Shown here one piece after another: positions 1 through 8,713 of a stretch of 64,000 bases of DNA (position 1 is its first letter; each line of letters begins with the position of its first letter). The stretch is taken from contig NZ_CP103794.1 of assembly GCF_030388325.1 (NCBI RefSeq), positions 1,240,001-1,304,000 on the forward strand, given 5' to 3'. The translations under genes were made by a program, and so were the position numbers. The DNA comes from Flavobacterium johnsoniae (GTDB lineage: Bacteria > Bacteroidota > Bacteroidia > Flavobacteriales > Flavobacteriaceae). The notes beneath the pieces are model-generated. The model was not told the DNA's origin, did not search any database, and was given only the letters and a program-made list of their open reading frames with translations.

Positions 1-2525
1 AGGTCTTTGATAGAACTTCCAGAAACATCTAGCGAAGTTACGCTAGCAATACTAGAAGTTATCACTTTACCATTTTTACCATCTTTGTCAATTTGTAAAG
101 CAATTAATTTATCTTCAAAATTAGAATCTGGAATTAAAGTATAAACTGTACAATCTGTGTTGTAAGAAGCACTTGAGTCTTTAATTGAAGTAGCCCAATT
201 CGCATTTGAATAAGCAACATCGTCTACTTGAATACATTTTAAGCTTAAGTTAGAGAAAAAGAATAAGTTAGCTTTCTCAAGTAATTTATTGTTTCCATTT
301 TTTAAATTCAAACTTTCCAATTTGTTAATAGAACAGTCAAACATTTTCAGCAATGTATTTTGAGAAACATCTAAACTTTTTATTTTGTTTTGGGAACAAG
401 ATAAAGATGTTAACGCTGTGTTTTTAGAAACATTTAAGGTGTCTAATTCATTTCTCTCACAAACAAATTCAGTCAATGCTAAATTGCTAGAAATATCCAA
501 ATTTGGCAGTTTATTTCTTTGACACCATAAAGTTATCAATTTACTGTTTTTAGATACATTTAAACTAGTTAAGACGTTATCGGTAATATATATTTTAGAT
601 AATTCAGTATTGGCAGAAAAATCTAAAGCAGTAAATTGGTTATTATTACCAGCAAAATAATCTAGAGCTATATTTTTTGAAATGTTTATAGACTTCAATT
701 GGTTTTTACTAACCGTTAATGATTTAAGATTTACATTTGTCGAAAGATCAACCGTTGTTAATGCATTTTCTGAACAATTTAGGATTGTAAGAGCAGTAAA
801 ATCCTGAATTCCTGTAAGGTCAGCAATATTGCTTTTAGAAACGCCTAATGTAGTTAATGAAGCAATGCTTGAAGTCAATACTTTCCCATTTTTCCCATCT
901 TTATCAATTCCTAAATCGATCAATTTTTGTTCAAAATTGGCATCTGGAATTAAAGTATAAACTAAAGAGGCGCAGTCTAAAGTATATTCGCCGCTATTTT
1001 TAAAGGTTGACCAATTTGTGTTAGAATAAGAAACATCATCGACCAAAATGCATGATAAGCTGGTATTACCCATAATACTTGATTCTCCAGGACCGCCATT
1101 AGTTCCTGTCCAATAAGTAAAAGTTTTAAGTAAGTTGGTATTTTTTCCATTTCGTAAATCCAACGTTTTTAAATTAGGGTTGTTGTCACAATCTAAACCA
1201 ATTAGAAGCTTATTATTACTTAGGTCAAGTGTGCTTATTTGAGAGTAATAAATTTGTAAAGCTTTTAAATTAATATTAGCTTTTAAATTGATGCTAGTAA
1301 TAGGATTGTTAGAAAAATTAAGATATTCTAACTTCGTATTTGCACTTAAATCTAATGTTGTTAGCAAATTAGAATCGATTGTAAGATTTACTAATTCTTT
1401 GTTTTCAGAGAGATTTAGGGTTGTAAATTTGTTGTCTCGAGCCCATAAAGAAATCAAAGACTTATTATTACTTAAGTCTATAGAAGGCATCTTACAGTTT
1501 AGCATATTCAAGCGGTTAAGTAATTTTAAATTACTCAGATCAATCGAAGTTATAGGATTATGACTAAAACTTAAACTCTTTAATAGCGGCGTATAACTTA
1601 AATTTATAGAAGTAAGTTGATTACTGTCAAAGCTTAAAACGGTCAATTTAGTATTTTTAGAAATATCTAAGTTTGTCAGCTTATTCTCATCTACAGATAA
1701 ATCTGTTAAATTGATATTATTAGAAATATCAACGTTTGTCAGCTTATTCCTGTATACAGATAACCTTGTTAAATTGATATTTTTGGATACATCTATATTT
1801 GTTAACTGATTTAAGTCAGCATTCAAGTTTTGTAGACTTGTAAAATCTTGTATGCCAGTAAGATCAGCGATGTTTTTTTGGTATAAAAACAAATAGGTTA
1901 CGGTAGAAATCTTAGAAGTTAAAACTTTTCCATCAGGAGCGCCAGAGTCTAAACCTAATGCTATAAGTTCATTTTCAAAGTTTACATCTGGTATAAGCGT
2001 ATATTTTGGTCCAATTTCAGCGACATCAACAATCGAAACATTATCAACTAAAATTTGAGTGCCAGTTGTTCCTTTTATCCAAATGCTAATTTCTGCGTTT
2101 TGAGTAGTTGTGGCAACATAATCAAATTCAATTTTTTGCCAAGCAGAATTTAAAGAAGTTGTTTCTTCTTTTTTTGTAATAGGTGTTTTAAAAATATCAG
2201 TTTTTGTTAAGCTTAATTCTACAGAAGTTATCGTTCCCGAAACAAGCTTGTGATACATCGTAACACGATACGTTTTTCCTGATTGAGTAGCAAAAGGACT
2301 GCTGTACATATTATGAACAGTTCCGCTAGTAATTTCCATTTTTGTACTTGAGGAACCTTTTTGTGCATCAGAATCTTGATATAAAAGCCCATTTGAGATA
2401 CGGAACCAATCTGTTGGTTGAGAAAATGCAGTCCAAGTTTCAAAATCTCCGTTAGAGACTAAGTTTGTTTGCGCATAAATAGAAAAATTTGCCAATAATA
2501 GCAACAAGAGTAGTTTTGTTTTCAT
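1..2525 (-). CDS. secreted leucine-rich-repeat protein, 3' end cut by window edge
   Basis: Reading leftward from ATG at 2523-2525 there is an open frame of 841 codons with no stop before the window edge, so the C-terminus is missing. Residues 1-20 are a signal peptide ending in YAQ. Residues about 21-165 resemble a carbohydrate-binding jelly-roll (starts SNGDFETW, ends ILVDNVSI). After that come three large modules, each opening with YTLIPDxNFExxLIxLG and KVLTS (near residues 173, 521 and 792). Each holds several about 21-residue leucine-rich repeats of the type LTxLDISxNxxL, and modules 1 and 2 close with a segment containing VDDVxYSNxNW. The LRR fold is known for protein or ligand binding at the cell surface; the ligand here is unknown. 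In this phylum such proteins often end in a type IX sorting domain, which would lie outside the window. The frame and domain order are clear; the role is inference. Confidence 0.85.
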   Translation of the reverse strand, partial: MKTKLLLLLLLANFSIYAQTNLVSNGDFETWTAFSQPTDWFRISNGLLYQDSDAQKGSSSTKMEITSGTVHNMYSSPFATQSGKTYRVTMYHKLVSGTITSVELSLTKTDIFKTPITKKEETTSLNSAWQKIEFDYVATTTQNAEISIWIKGTTGTQILVDNVSIVDVAEIGPKYTLIPDVNFENELIALGLDSGAPDGKVLTSKISTVTYLFLYQKNIADLTGIQDFTSLQNLNADLNQLTNIDVSKNINLTRLSVYRNKLTNVDISNNINLTDLSVDENKLTNLDISKNTKLTVLSFDSNQLTSINLSYTPLLKSLSFSHNPITSIDLSNLKLLNRLNMLNCKMPSIDLSNNKSLISLWARDNKFTTLNLSENKELVNLTIDSNLLTTLDLSANTKLEYLNFSNNPITSINLKANINLKALQIYYSQISTLDLSNNKLLIGLDCDNNPNLKTLDLRNGKNTNLLKTFTYWTGTNGGPGESSIMGNTSLSCILVDDVSYSNTNWSTFKNSGEYTLDCASLVYTLIPDANFEQKLIDLGIDKDGKNGKVLTSSIASLTTLGVSKSNIADLTGIQDFTALTILNCSENALTTVDLSTNVNLKSLTVSKNQLKSINISKNIALDYFAGNNNQFTALDFSANTELSKIYITDNVLTSLNVSKNSKLITLWCQRNKLPNLDISSNLALTEFVCERNELDTLNVSKNTALTSLSCSQNKIKSLDVSQNTLLKMFDCSINKLESLNLKNGNNKLLEKANLFFFSNLSLKCIQVDDVAYSNANWATSIKDSSASYNTDCTVYTLIPDSNFEDKLIALQIDKDGKNGKVITSSIASVTSLDVSGSSIKD

Positions 2526-2578
2526 AGAAATGGTTTAGAATTAGGTCGCGCAAGTTTAACACATATATTCGGAGATTC

Positions 2579-2596
2579 CTTACGTGATTCCGTAAG
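2579..2596. promoter_or_regulatory. small inverted repeat upstream of the LRR gene
   Basis: CTTACG and CGTAAG flank a 6-base spacer about 55 bases upstream of the LRR protein start. It could be an operator or part of a promoter region, but no partner regulator is visible. The rest of the divergent gap 2526-2815 is AT-rich and shows nothing else that I can name. Confidence 0.25.
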
Positions 2597-2815
2597 CGCT
2601 TGAAATTATTTTATCGAAGAAAAATAGTACTCATTTTATTGAATGGCATCTTTTGTCAGATTATAGCTAAGAATTTGATTTTTAAAGGATTGTGTGGATT
2701 TGACTGTTATAAAATTTTGTTCAAAATTTCATAACACATTGTTAACAGTTAGTTTTTTGTAACAAAAAATCATAATTTAGGCCCATCTTTTAACTTTACT
2801 TATATTTATAGATAG

Positions 2816-4453
2816 ATGAGTCATATAAAACCTCTTAAATTATCTGCTTTTGCATTACTTGTTTTAGCAGGTTGCAGTGCAAGTTTGCAAGCACAAAATT
2901 CAGCGCCAAAACAGCCGGTTGTTGCTCCTTTGGCAGTTGTAAAAAAAGCACCAGTTAGTGAAAATGAATTAAAAAGATGGAGTCATTTAGATTTAGTAAA
3001 AGATTCTATTCCGGGAATGAGTGTAGACAGAGCTTGGGCTGAATTACTGCAAGGTAAGACAGGTAAAAAAGTTATTGTAGGTATTGTAGATTCTGGTGTA
3101 GATATCGAACACGAAGATCTAAAAGGAATGATCTGGACAAATGTTAAAGAAATTCCAGGAAACGGAATCGACGATGATAAAAACGGATATATCGATGACG
3201 TTCACGGATGGAATTTCCTTGGAGACGCTGTACACGAAAATCTTGAATTGACACGCGTTGTTAAAAAAGGAGACGACGGTTCTGCTCAATACAAAGAAGC
3301 TTTGGCTCAATATAATGAAAAGTACGAAGAAGCTTTAAAAGATAAAGAACAAGTAGACTTTTTACTTGATGTTCATAATACAATCAAAAAAGAGCTGAAT
3401 AAATCAGATTATAAAATAGAAGATTTAAGCAAAATTACTTCTACAGATTCAAAAGTTTTAAGAAGTAAAGCTATCATGACTCAGATTTTTACAAATGCTG
3501 GTCCAACTTTCAATCCAGAAGCTGATTTTGGAGAATACAAAGATCAAGTTTACGATCAGTTAAATTACAATTTGAATAAAGATTTTGACGGAAGAAAAAT
3601 CGTAGGTGATAATCCAGAAGATATTAAAAACACGAAATACGGAAATAACGTTGTTTTTGGCCCAGATAAAGAAAAAGCGCTTCACGGAACTCACGTTGCC
3701 GGAATTATTGCTCAAATTAGAGGAAATAATTTAGGAGGAGACGGAGTAGCTTCGCCAAATGTTGAAATTTTAACAGTTAGAGCGGTTCCAGATGGCGACG
3801 AGTATGACAAAGATATTGCTTTAGCAATTCGTTATGCAGTAGACAACGGTGCAAAAGTAATCAACGGAAGTTTCGGAAAAAGCTTTTCTCCGCACAAACA
3901 ATGGGTTTACGACGCTATCAAATACGCAGCAAAAAAAGACGTATTAATTGTTCACGCAGCAGGAAATGACGGCTATAATATTGATGAAACAAAAAACATC
4001 AACTATCCAAACGATTCTGAAGATAACGTAAAAGAATTTGCAGACAATTTAATTACAATTGGAGCAATTAATAAAGAATATGGCGAAACAGTTGTGGCTA
4101 GTTTTTCAAACTTTGGAAAAATAAACGTAGACGTTTTTGCTCCAGGTGAAGAAATTTACGCAACAGTTCCGAATAATAAATACAAATATTTGCAAGGAAC
4201 TTCAATGGCATCTCCAAACGCGGCAGGTGTAGCAGCATTGATTCGTTCTTATTATCCAAAATTGAAAGCAGCTCAGGTTAAAAAGATTTTAATGGATTCT
4301 GGAGTAGCGCTTCCTTCAAAGGTTGTTCTTGGAAAAAGTGAAAATCCGCAAGAGAAACCAGTTGCAGTTTCTTCAGCAGAATCTTCAAAAACAGCAAAAA
4401 TGGTAAATGCTTATAACGCTTTATTAATGGCTGAAAAGATGTCTAAAAAATAA
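2816..4453 (+). CDS. S8 family subtilisin-like serine peptidase, lipoprotein
   Basis: A 545-residue subtilase. The signal peptide ends in a lipobox, LAGC, with Cys20 as the lipidation site, so the protein is probably anchored in a membrane. The catalytic triad is visible: Asp92 in VDSGVD, His290 in HGTHVAG and Ser463 in GTSMASP, with the oxyanion Asn384 in AAGND. About 200 residues separate Asp and His, far more than in plain subtilisin. This insertion (residues about 100-285) is charged and predicted helical, as in many Bacteroidota S8 proteins. There is no type IX sorting domain at the C-terminus. The gene stands 64 bases before the M1 peptidase on the same strand, so the two may be co-transcribed and both act on envelope or extracellular peptides. 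Substrate unknown. Confidence 0.93.
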   Translation: MSHIKPLKLSAFALLVLAGCSASLQAQNSAPKQPVVAPLAVVKKAPVSENELKRWSHLDLVKDSIPGMSVDRAWAELLQGKTGKKVIVGIVDSGVDIEHEDLKGMIWTNVKEIPGNGIDDDKNGYIDDVHGWNFLGDAVHENLELTRVVKKGDDGSAQYKEALAQYNEKYEEALKDKEQVDFLLDVHNTIKKELNKSDYKIEDLSKITSTDSKVLRSKAIMTQIFTNAGPTFNPEADFGEYKDQVYDQLNYNLNKDFDGRKIVGDNPEDIKNTKYGNNVVFGPDKEKALHGTHVAGIIAQIRGNNLGGDGVASPNVEILTVRAVPDGDEYDKDIALAIRYAVDNGAKVINGSFGKSFSPHKQWVYDAIKYAAKKDVLIVHAAGNDGYNIDETKNINYPNDSEDNVKEFADNLITIGAINKEYGETVVASFSNFGKINVDVFAPGEEIYATVPNNKYKYLQGTSMASPNAAGVAALIRSYYPKLKAAQVKKILMDSGVALPSKVVLGKSENPQEKPVAVSSAESSKTAKMVNAYNALLMAEKMSKK

Positions 4454-4517
4454 AGAATAATATACTATTAACCGAATGGAAGGGCGAATGCTCTTCCATT
4501 TTCTATTACATATCTAC

Positions 4518-6398
4518 ATGCGAAAAATTATTTTACTCTCTTTCTTGAGTTTAGGTTTTACTTCAGCTTTTGCACAAAGCGCCCCATATTGGCAACAACA
4601 CGCCGATTATAAAATGGAGGTTTCTATGGATGTAAAAAACTACCAATACAAAGGAAAACAAGAATTGGTTTATACCAATAATTCTCCTGATACTTTAAAA
4701 AAGGTATACTATCATTTATATCCAAACGCTTTTCAACCAGGAAGCGAAATGGATGCTCGTCTTCATTTCATTAAAGATCCTGATGGAAGAATGGTAAATA
4801 AAGTAAAAGGCGCTGATGGAAAAGAGGTAAAACAAAGCAGAATTGAAACTTTAAAACCAAATGAAATTGGATTTTTAAAAATTACAAACTTTAAACAAGA
4901 TGGTGCTGTTGCTCAAACAAGAGTTTCAGGAACTATTTTGGAAGTAACTTTAGCGAAACCAATTTTACCAAATTCTAAAACTACTTTTACATTAGATTTT
5001 GACGGACAAGTTCCAGTTCAAGTTCGTCGTTCTGGAAGAAATAATTCTGAAGGAATCGAGCTTTCAATGTCGCAATGGTATCCAAAATTAGCTGAATTTG
5101 ATTTCGAAGGATGGCATGCAGATCCATATATTGCAAGAGAATTTCACGGAGTTTGGGGGAATTTTGATGTAAAAATTACAATCGACAAAGAATACACAAT
5201 CGGTGGTTCTGGATATTTGCAAGACAAAAATTCAATTGGTCATGGTTACGAAGACGAAGGTATAACGGTTACATATCCTAAAAAAGCAAAAACATTAACA
5301 TGGCATTTTATTGCGCCAAATGTTCACGATTTTACTTGGGCAGCAGACAAAGATTATGCGCATGATATTGTAAAAGGACCAAACGATGTCGATTTGCATT
5401 TCTTCTACAAAAACACGCCAAAAGTGGCAGAAAACTGGAAACAGTTAGAACCTCTAATGGTAAAAGTTATGGAATATTATAACCAAAGAGTTGGCGCATA
5501 TCCGTACAAACAATATTCATTTATTCAAGGTGGAGACGGTGGAATGGAGTATGCAATGTGTACTTTAATGTTAGGAAACGGAACTCTTGAAGGAATTCTT
5601 GGAACTGCAACTCACGAATTAGGACATTCTTGGTTCCAGCATATTTTAGCGTCAAACGAATCAAAACACCCTTGGATGGACGAAGGTTTTACAACGTACA
5701 TCGAAGACAGTGCTTTAAATGAATTAAAAGGCGATAAAAAAGAAGTGAATCCGTTTAAAGGAAATTATGCGGCTTATTACAGTTTAGTAAATTCTGGAAA
5801 AGAACAGCCTCAAACAACTCACGGAGATCGTTACGATGAAAACCGTCCGTACAGTATTTCGTCTTATATTAAAGGAAGTCTTTTCCTTTCTCAGTTAGAA
5901 TATGTAATTGGAAAAGAAAATGTTGACGCAACTTTAAAAAGATATTTCAATGATTTCAAATTCAAGCATCCAACGCCAAACGATATCAAAAGAACAGCAG
6001 AAAGAGTTTCTGGAGCTGAGTTAGATTGGTATTTAACAGATTGGACACAAACATTAAACACAATCGATTACGGAATTAAAGACGTAGCCGACAATTCAGG
6101 AAAAACTACGGTTACTTTAGAAAGAATTGGAAGAATGCCAATGCCAATCGATTTAAAAGTAGATTATACTGACGGAACTTCTGAAACATTCTACATTCCG
6201 TTAAGAATGATGAATTTCATTAAACCAAATCCAAACCCGAACGTAAAAAGAACAGTTCTAGAAGATTGGGCTTGGGCGCAGCAGAATTATAGTTTTACAA
6301 TTGACAAAAACAAAACGTCAATCAAAAAAATCACTATCGATCCAAGTGGATTAATGGCTGATGTAAAACAAGCAAATAATGTTTTTGAAGTGAAGTAA
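4518..6398 (+). CDS. M1 family metallopeptidase (aminopeptidase-like), secreted
   Basis: A zinc peptidase of the gluzincin M1 clan, 626 residues from the chosen start. An in-frame ATG exists at 4476, but the start at 4518 gives a clean signal peptide (MRKIILLSF...AFAQ), so I prefer it. Zinc ligands and catalytic Glu are visible: HELGH at residues 366-370, with the third ligand Glu389 in MDEGFTTYIE. The substrate-binding GGMEY sequence (the GxMEN equivalent) lies at about 341-345. The N-terminal beta-saddle domain occupies about residues 25-250, and there is a C-terminal extension after about 500. M1 enzymes remove N-terminal residues from peptides; location is predicted periplasmic or extracellular. 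It ends just before a strong terminator and follows the S8 protease. Confidence 0.93.
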   Translation: MRKIILLSFLSLGFTSAFAQSAPYWQQHADYKMEVSMDVKNYQYKGKQELVYTNNSPDTLKKVYYHLYPNAFQPGSEMDARLHFIKDPDGRMVNKVKGADGKEVKQSRIETLKPNEIGFLKITNFKQDGAVAQTRVSGTILEVTLAKPILPNSKTTFTLDFDGQVPVQVRRSGRNNSEGIELSMSQWYPKLAEFDFEGWHADPYIAREFHGVWGNFDVKITIDKEYTIGGSGYLQDKNSIGHGYEDEGITVTYPKKAKTLTWHFIAPNVHDFTWAADKDYAHDIVKGPNDVDLHFFYKNTPKVAENWKQLEPLMVKVMEYYNQRVGAYPYKQYSFIQGGDGGMEYAMCTLMLGNGTLEGILGTATHELGHSWFQHILASNESKHPWMDEGFTTYIEDSALNELKGDKKEVNPFKGNYAAYYSLVNSGKEQPQTTHGDRYDENRPYSISSYIKGSLFLSQLEYVIGKENVDATLKRYFNDFKFKHPTPNDIKRTAERVSGAELDWYLTDWTQTLNTIDYGIKDVADNSGKTTVTLERIGRMPMPIDLKVDYTDGTSETFYIPLRMMNFIKPNPNPNVKRTVLEDWAWAQQNYSFTIDKNKTSIKKITIDPSGLMADVKQANNVFEVK

Positions 6399-6415
6399 TT
6401 CTTCAAATTGATAAT

Positions 6416-6453
6416 AAAAAAATGCCGTTTAGAATTTCTAAGCGGCATTTTTA
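6416..6453 (+). terminator. rho-independent terminator after M1 peptidase
   Basis: A stem of about 10 pairs with one G-T wobble (AATGCCG ... CGGCATT), with A-run upstream and T-run downstream, 20 bases after the stop codon at 6398. Confidence 0.85.
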
Positions 6454-6490
6454 GTTTCAGGAGCATCAAAAAAGGCACTTTAACAAACAT

Positions 6491-6566
6491 GGTTTCCCGC
6501 TCTCGGCTATATCTCGCTGTTGCCCGACGTCGGGCCAGCAAGGATACCGCCTCCATCGGGGCTAGA
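6491..6566. repeat. GC-rich REP-like palindromic element
   Basis: This stretch is far richer in G and C than its surroundings. Its centre is a perfect 12-base palindrome, CCCGACGTCGGG (6523-6534). The flanks form an imperfect hairpin (GGCTATATC... against ...GATACCGCC), and the ends carry TTCCCGCT and GGGGCTAG. Elements of this shape, with CCCGCT and GGGGCTAG edges, recur between genes in Flavobacterium genomes as I remember them; I have not checked copy number. An open frame that crosses it is not a gene. Confidence 0.6.
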
Positions 6567-6605
6567 TACAAACAATTGACTTCTTTTAAAGATTCTCGCC
6601 ATTCT

Positions 6606-6728
6606 TGTCATTTCGATCCCGACGCTTCGGGAGAGAAATCTTCGTAAGTAGCTCCGCAATAATAAGCCAATCTTTGTGGAGTTTCTCGTGAAGATTTCTC
6701 TCCCGAAGCGTCGGGATCGAAAATGACA
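6606..6728. repeat. long inverted repeat, possible MITE or cruciform
   Basis: Two arms of 38 and 39 bases (6606-6643 and 6690-6728) are reverse complements except for one extra T. They flank a 46-base spacer whose ends also pair (CTCCGCAA with TTGTGGAG). Each arm holds a smaller hairpin, CCCGACGCTTCGGG. There is no transposase gene nearby. Together with the adjacent element this fills most of the 451-base gap between two genes. Confidence 0.75.
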
Positions 6729-6789
6729 AACTAATAAGACTTTAGCTAATTATCCAAATTAGGCTAAAGCCCTTTCGCTTTTAAAACAA

Positions 6790-6814
6790 AAAACCTCCAG
6801 CTAAAGCTGGAGGC
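6790..6814 (-). terminator. terminator of the threonine dehydrogenase gene
   Basis: A perfect 8-pair stem CCTCCAGC/GCTGGAGG with a 4-base loop. Read on the minus strand it is followed by a T-rich tail. It lies 36 bases past the stop at 6850. Confidence 0.85.
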
Positions 6815-6849
6815 AATTAATGTTTGCATTTTATAAGATTGAAAACAGT

Positions 6850-7788
6850 TTAACTCAAATGCTCAATCATATCTTTTGTCATCGATTCCAAATCAAATTT
6901 ATGATTCCATTCCCAATCTTCTCTTGCAGAACTGTCATCGATACTTGCCGGCCAACTGTCCGCAATTTTCTGACGGAAATCTGGATTGTAAGTGATTTCA
7001 AATTCAGGAATATGTTTTTTAATTTCGGCAGCAATTTCAGTTGGAGTAAAACTCATCGCAGCTAAATTATAAGAAGAATGTATTTTGATTTGCTCAACAG
7101 GCGCTTGCATAATATTAATAGTTGCATCGATTGCATCATCCATATACATCATCGGCATTTTGGTTTCTGATGATAAAAAGCATTCGTATTTTTTATCCGC
7201 AATTGCTTTATAAAAAATATCAACAGCATAATCTGTAGTTCCGCCACCTGGAGGTGTAGACCAGCTAATTAAACCTGGATACCGAATACTGCGTACATCA
7301 ACACCATAAATATTATGATAATATTCGCACCATCTTTCTCCGGCTTGTTTACTAATTCCGTAAACTGTAGAAGGCTCCATAACAGTATATTGTGGTGTGT
7401 TTTCTTTTGGAGTTGTTGGTCCGAAAACGGCAATACTTGATGGCCAGAAGATTTTCTTAATTTTTTTTGCTTTCGCTAAATTCAAAACATGAAAAAGCGA
7501 ATTCATATTTAAATCCCAAGCAAATGCAGGATTTTTTTCTGCGGTAGCAGACAAAAGTGCCGCCATTAAATAAACATCAGTAATTTGATGTACTTCTACC
7601 AAATGTTCGATTTGATTAAAATCTAAAGCATTGACCACTTCAAAAGGTCCTGAGTTTACAACATCAGTATTTAATTTACGAATATCAGAAGCGATAACAT
7701 TTTCTGTTCCGTATATTTTGCGCAGCTTTTGTGTCAGCTCTGTTCCAATTTGACCGCAAGCGCCAATGATCAATATTTTTGGATTCAT
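6850..7788 (-). CDS. tdh: L-threonine 3-dehydrogenase, SDR/GalE-like type
   Basis: A 312-residue NAD-dependent short-chain dehydrogenase of the extended type. The Rossmann motif GACGQIG is at residues 9-15, and the catalytic residues are Ser118, Tyr143 and Lys147 (TVYGISK). The N-terminus MNPKILIIGACGQIGTEL closely matches what I know of the Flavobacterium frigidimaris threonine dehydrogenase, which oxidises L-threonine to 2-amino-3-ketobutyrate; it differs from the zinc-dependent E. coli Tdh. An upstream in-frame start at 7854 is rejected: it would place the -7-like box at 7812-7819 inside the gene, and the N-terminal beta strand starts right after Met at 7788. It is monocistronic with its own terminator. 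Another sugar-nucleotide epimerase-like function is possible but less likely. Confidence 0.88.
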   Translation of the reverse strand: MNPKILIIGACGQIGTELTQKLRKIYGTENVIASDIRKLNTDVVNSGPFEVVNALDFNQIEHLVEVHQITDVYLMAALLSATAEKNPAFAWDLNMNSLFHVLNLAKAKKIKKIFWPSSIAVFGPTTPKENTPQYTVMEPSTVYGISKQAGERWCEYYHNIYGVDVRSIRYPGLISWSTPPGGGTTDYAVDIFYKAIADKKYECFLSSETKMPMMYMDDAIDATINIMQAPVEQIKIHSSYNLAAMSFTPTEIAAEIKKHIPEFEITYNPDFRQKIADSWPASIDDSSAREDWEWNHKFDLESMTKDMIEHLS

Positions 7789-7811
7789 TTTTTTGATGAT
7801 TTTTAGAAGAA

Positions 7812-7819
7812 CAAATATA
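7812..7819 (-). promoter_or_regulatory. predicted -7 element (TATATTTG) of tdh
   Basis: TATATTTG on the minus strand fits the Bacteroidota -7 consensus TAnnTTTG and lies 23 bases upstream of the tdh ATG. No TTG is found at the expected distance, so this is only a half match. Confidence 0.4.
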
Positions 7820-8047
7820 ACGTTTTCGCAATTACTTATGCTTTTTAGAATCATAAATTATTAATTCAATAATGAAAAAGTTTGTTTTTTGGATAATTCT
7901 CTTTCAAGGTGTGTCTTTGTGCCTTTTTTTAAATCCTCTAAAATCCTCAATTCTATTGATAAAAAGCAAACGAAAATACTTTTTAAGCCATTTAAATTAA
8001 ATCAAAAAAATAACAATCATTTACCGAATCTTTAGCAAAAATCAGAA

Positions 8048-8078
8048 TTCGTAATTGTAAATTTACTTTGTAACTTTG
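8048..8078 (+). promoter_or_regulatory. predicted promoter of the lipoprotein-mfd unit
   Basis: TAACTTTG at 8071-8078 fits TAnnTTTG exactly. TTC stands 20 bases upstream, where TTG is expected (one mismatch). The start codon at 8099 is 20 bases downstream. Confidence 0.45.
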
Positions 8079-8098
8079 TAGCTTAATGTTTTTATCAA

Positions 8099-8713
8099 AT
8101 GAAATATAAAATATCTCTTTTTCTGCTTTTGACAGCTGTATTGTTTTCTTGCCAAGATCAAGACGAAAAACGCCGCGCAGAAAATGCAAAAGAAGCTAAA
8201 AAGAAAGAAGCTATTTTTAATAATATAAATAAAGGCTGGACGTTTATAGATGAGCCAATCAACGAGATTTCTGAATCGCAATTGAATTCGTGGACAGAAT
8301 GGCGTGATTTTATGAAGGAAATTGGAGATAAGCCAAGAAAAACAATTGGAGCTTTTCAGAAAAAATCGGCTGCGATTTCCAAAAAAGCAATGGCTTTAAA
8401 TAATACCATTCCAACAATATTCGATCAGCCCGCCTTCAGAAGCCGTATTTCTATTTTAATTACTAAAATTAGAATGTTGGATTTGTTTATTCATTTAAAT
8501 AAAATTCCAGATGATAAAGTTGTTTTTTTAGTTCAAGAAATCAATAAAGAACTGATTTCTTTAGAAAGACAAATGGATAAAATTGTCGAAAGAGCCAAAG
8601 TTCCGAAAGAAGAAGGAGAAGAAGATTTCCTTAGAATGTTAGATACCGCGCGCGCAATTCCGAATGCTGTTGCACCGCCTCAATTAGATCAAAACGTACC
8701 AAGAGTTGAGTAA
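8099..8713 (+). CDS. small predicted lipoprotein, function unknown
   Basis: 204 residues. The signal peptide ends in a lipobox (VLFSC, Cys19), followed by a highly charged, Lys/Glu-rich, mostly helical body with no catalytic motif that I recognise. The last eight bases overlap the TTG start of mfd, so translation of the two is probably coupled. No function can be given from sequence; the link to mfd may only be transcriptional. Confidence 0.8.
   Translation: MKYKISLFLLLTAVLFSCQDQDEKRRAENAKEAKKKEAIFNNINKGWTFIDEPINEISESQLNSWTEWRDFMKEIGDKPRKTIGAFQKKSAAISKKAMALNNTIPTIFDQPAFRSRISILITKIRMLDLFIHLNKIPDDKVVFLVQEINKELISLERQMDKIVERAKVPKEEGEEDFLRMLDTARAIPNAVAPPQLDQNVPRVE

Noticed and set aside
1288..1563. 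Open frame on the plus strand within the LRR gene
   Set aside because: It is antisense to the repetitive LRR coding sequence, with no recognisable protein and no leader of its own.
6408..6647. 79-codon plus-strand frame after the M1 peptidase
   Set aside because: It runs through a terminator and the GC-rich palindromic elements; its translation is a by-product of the repeats.
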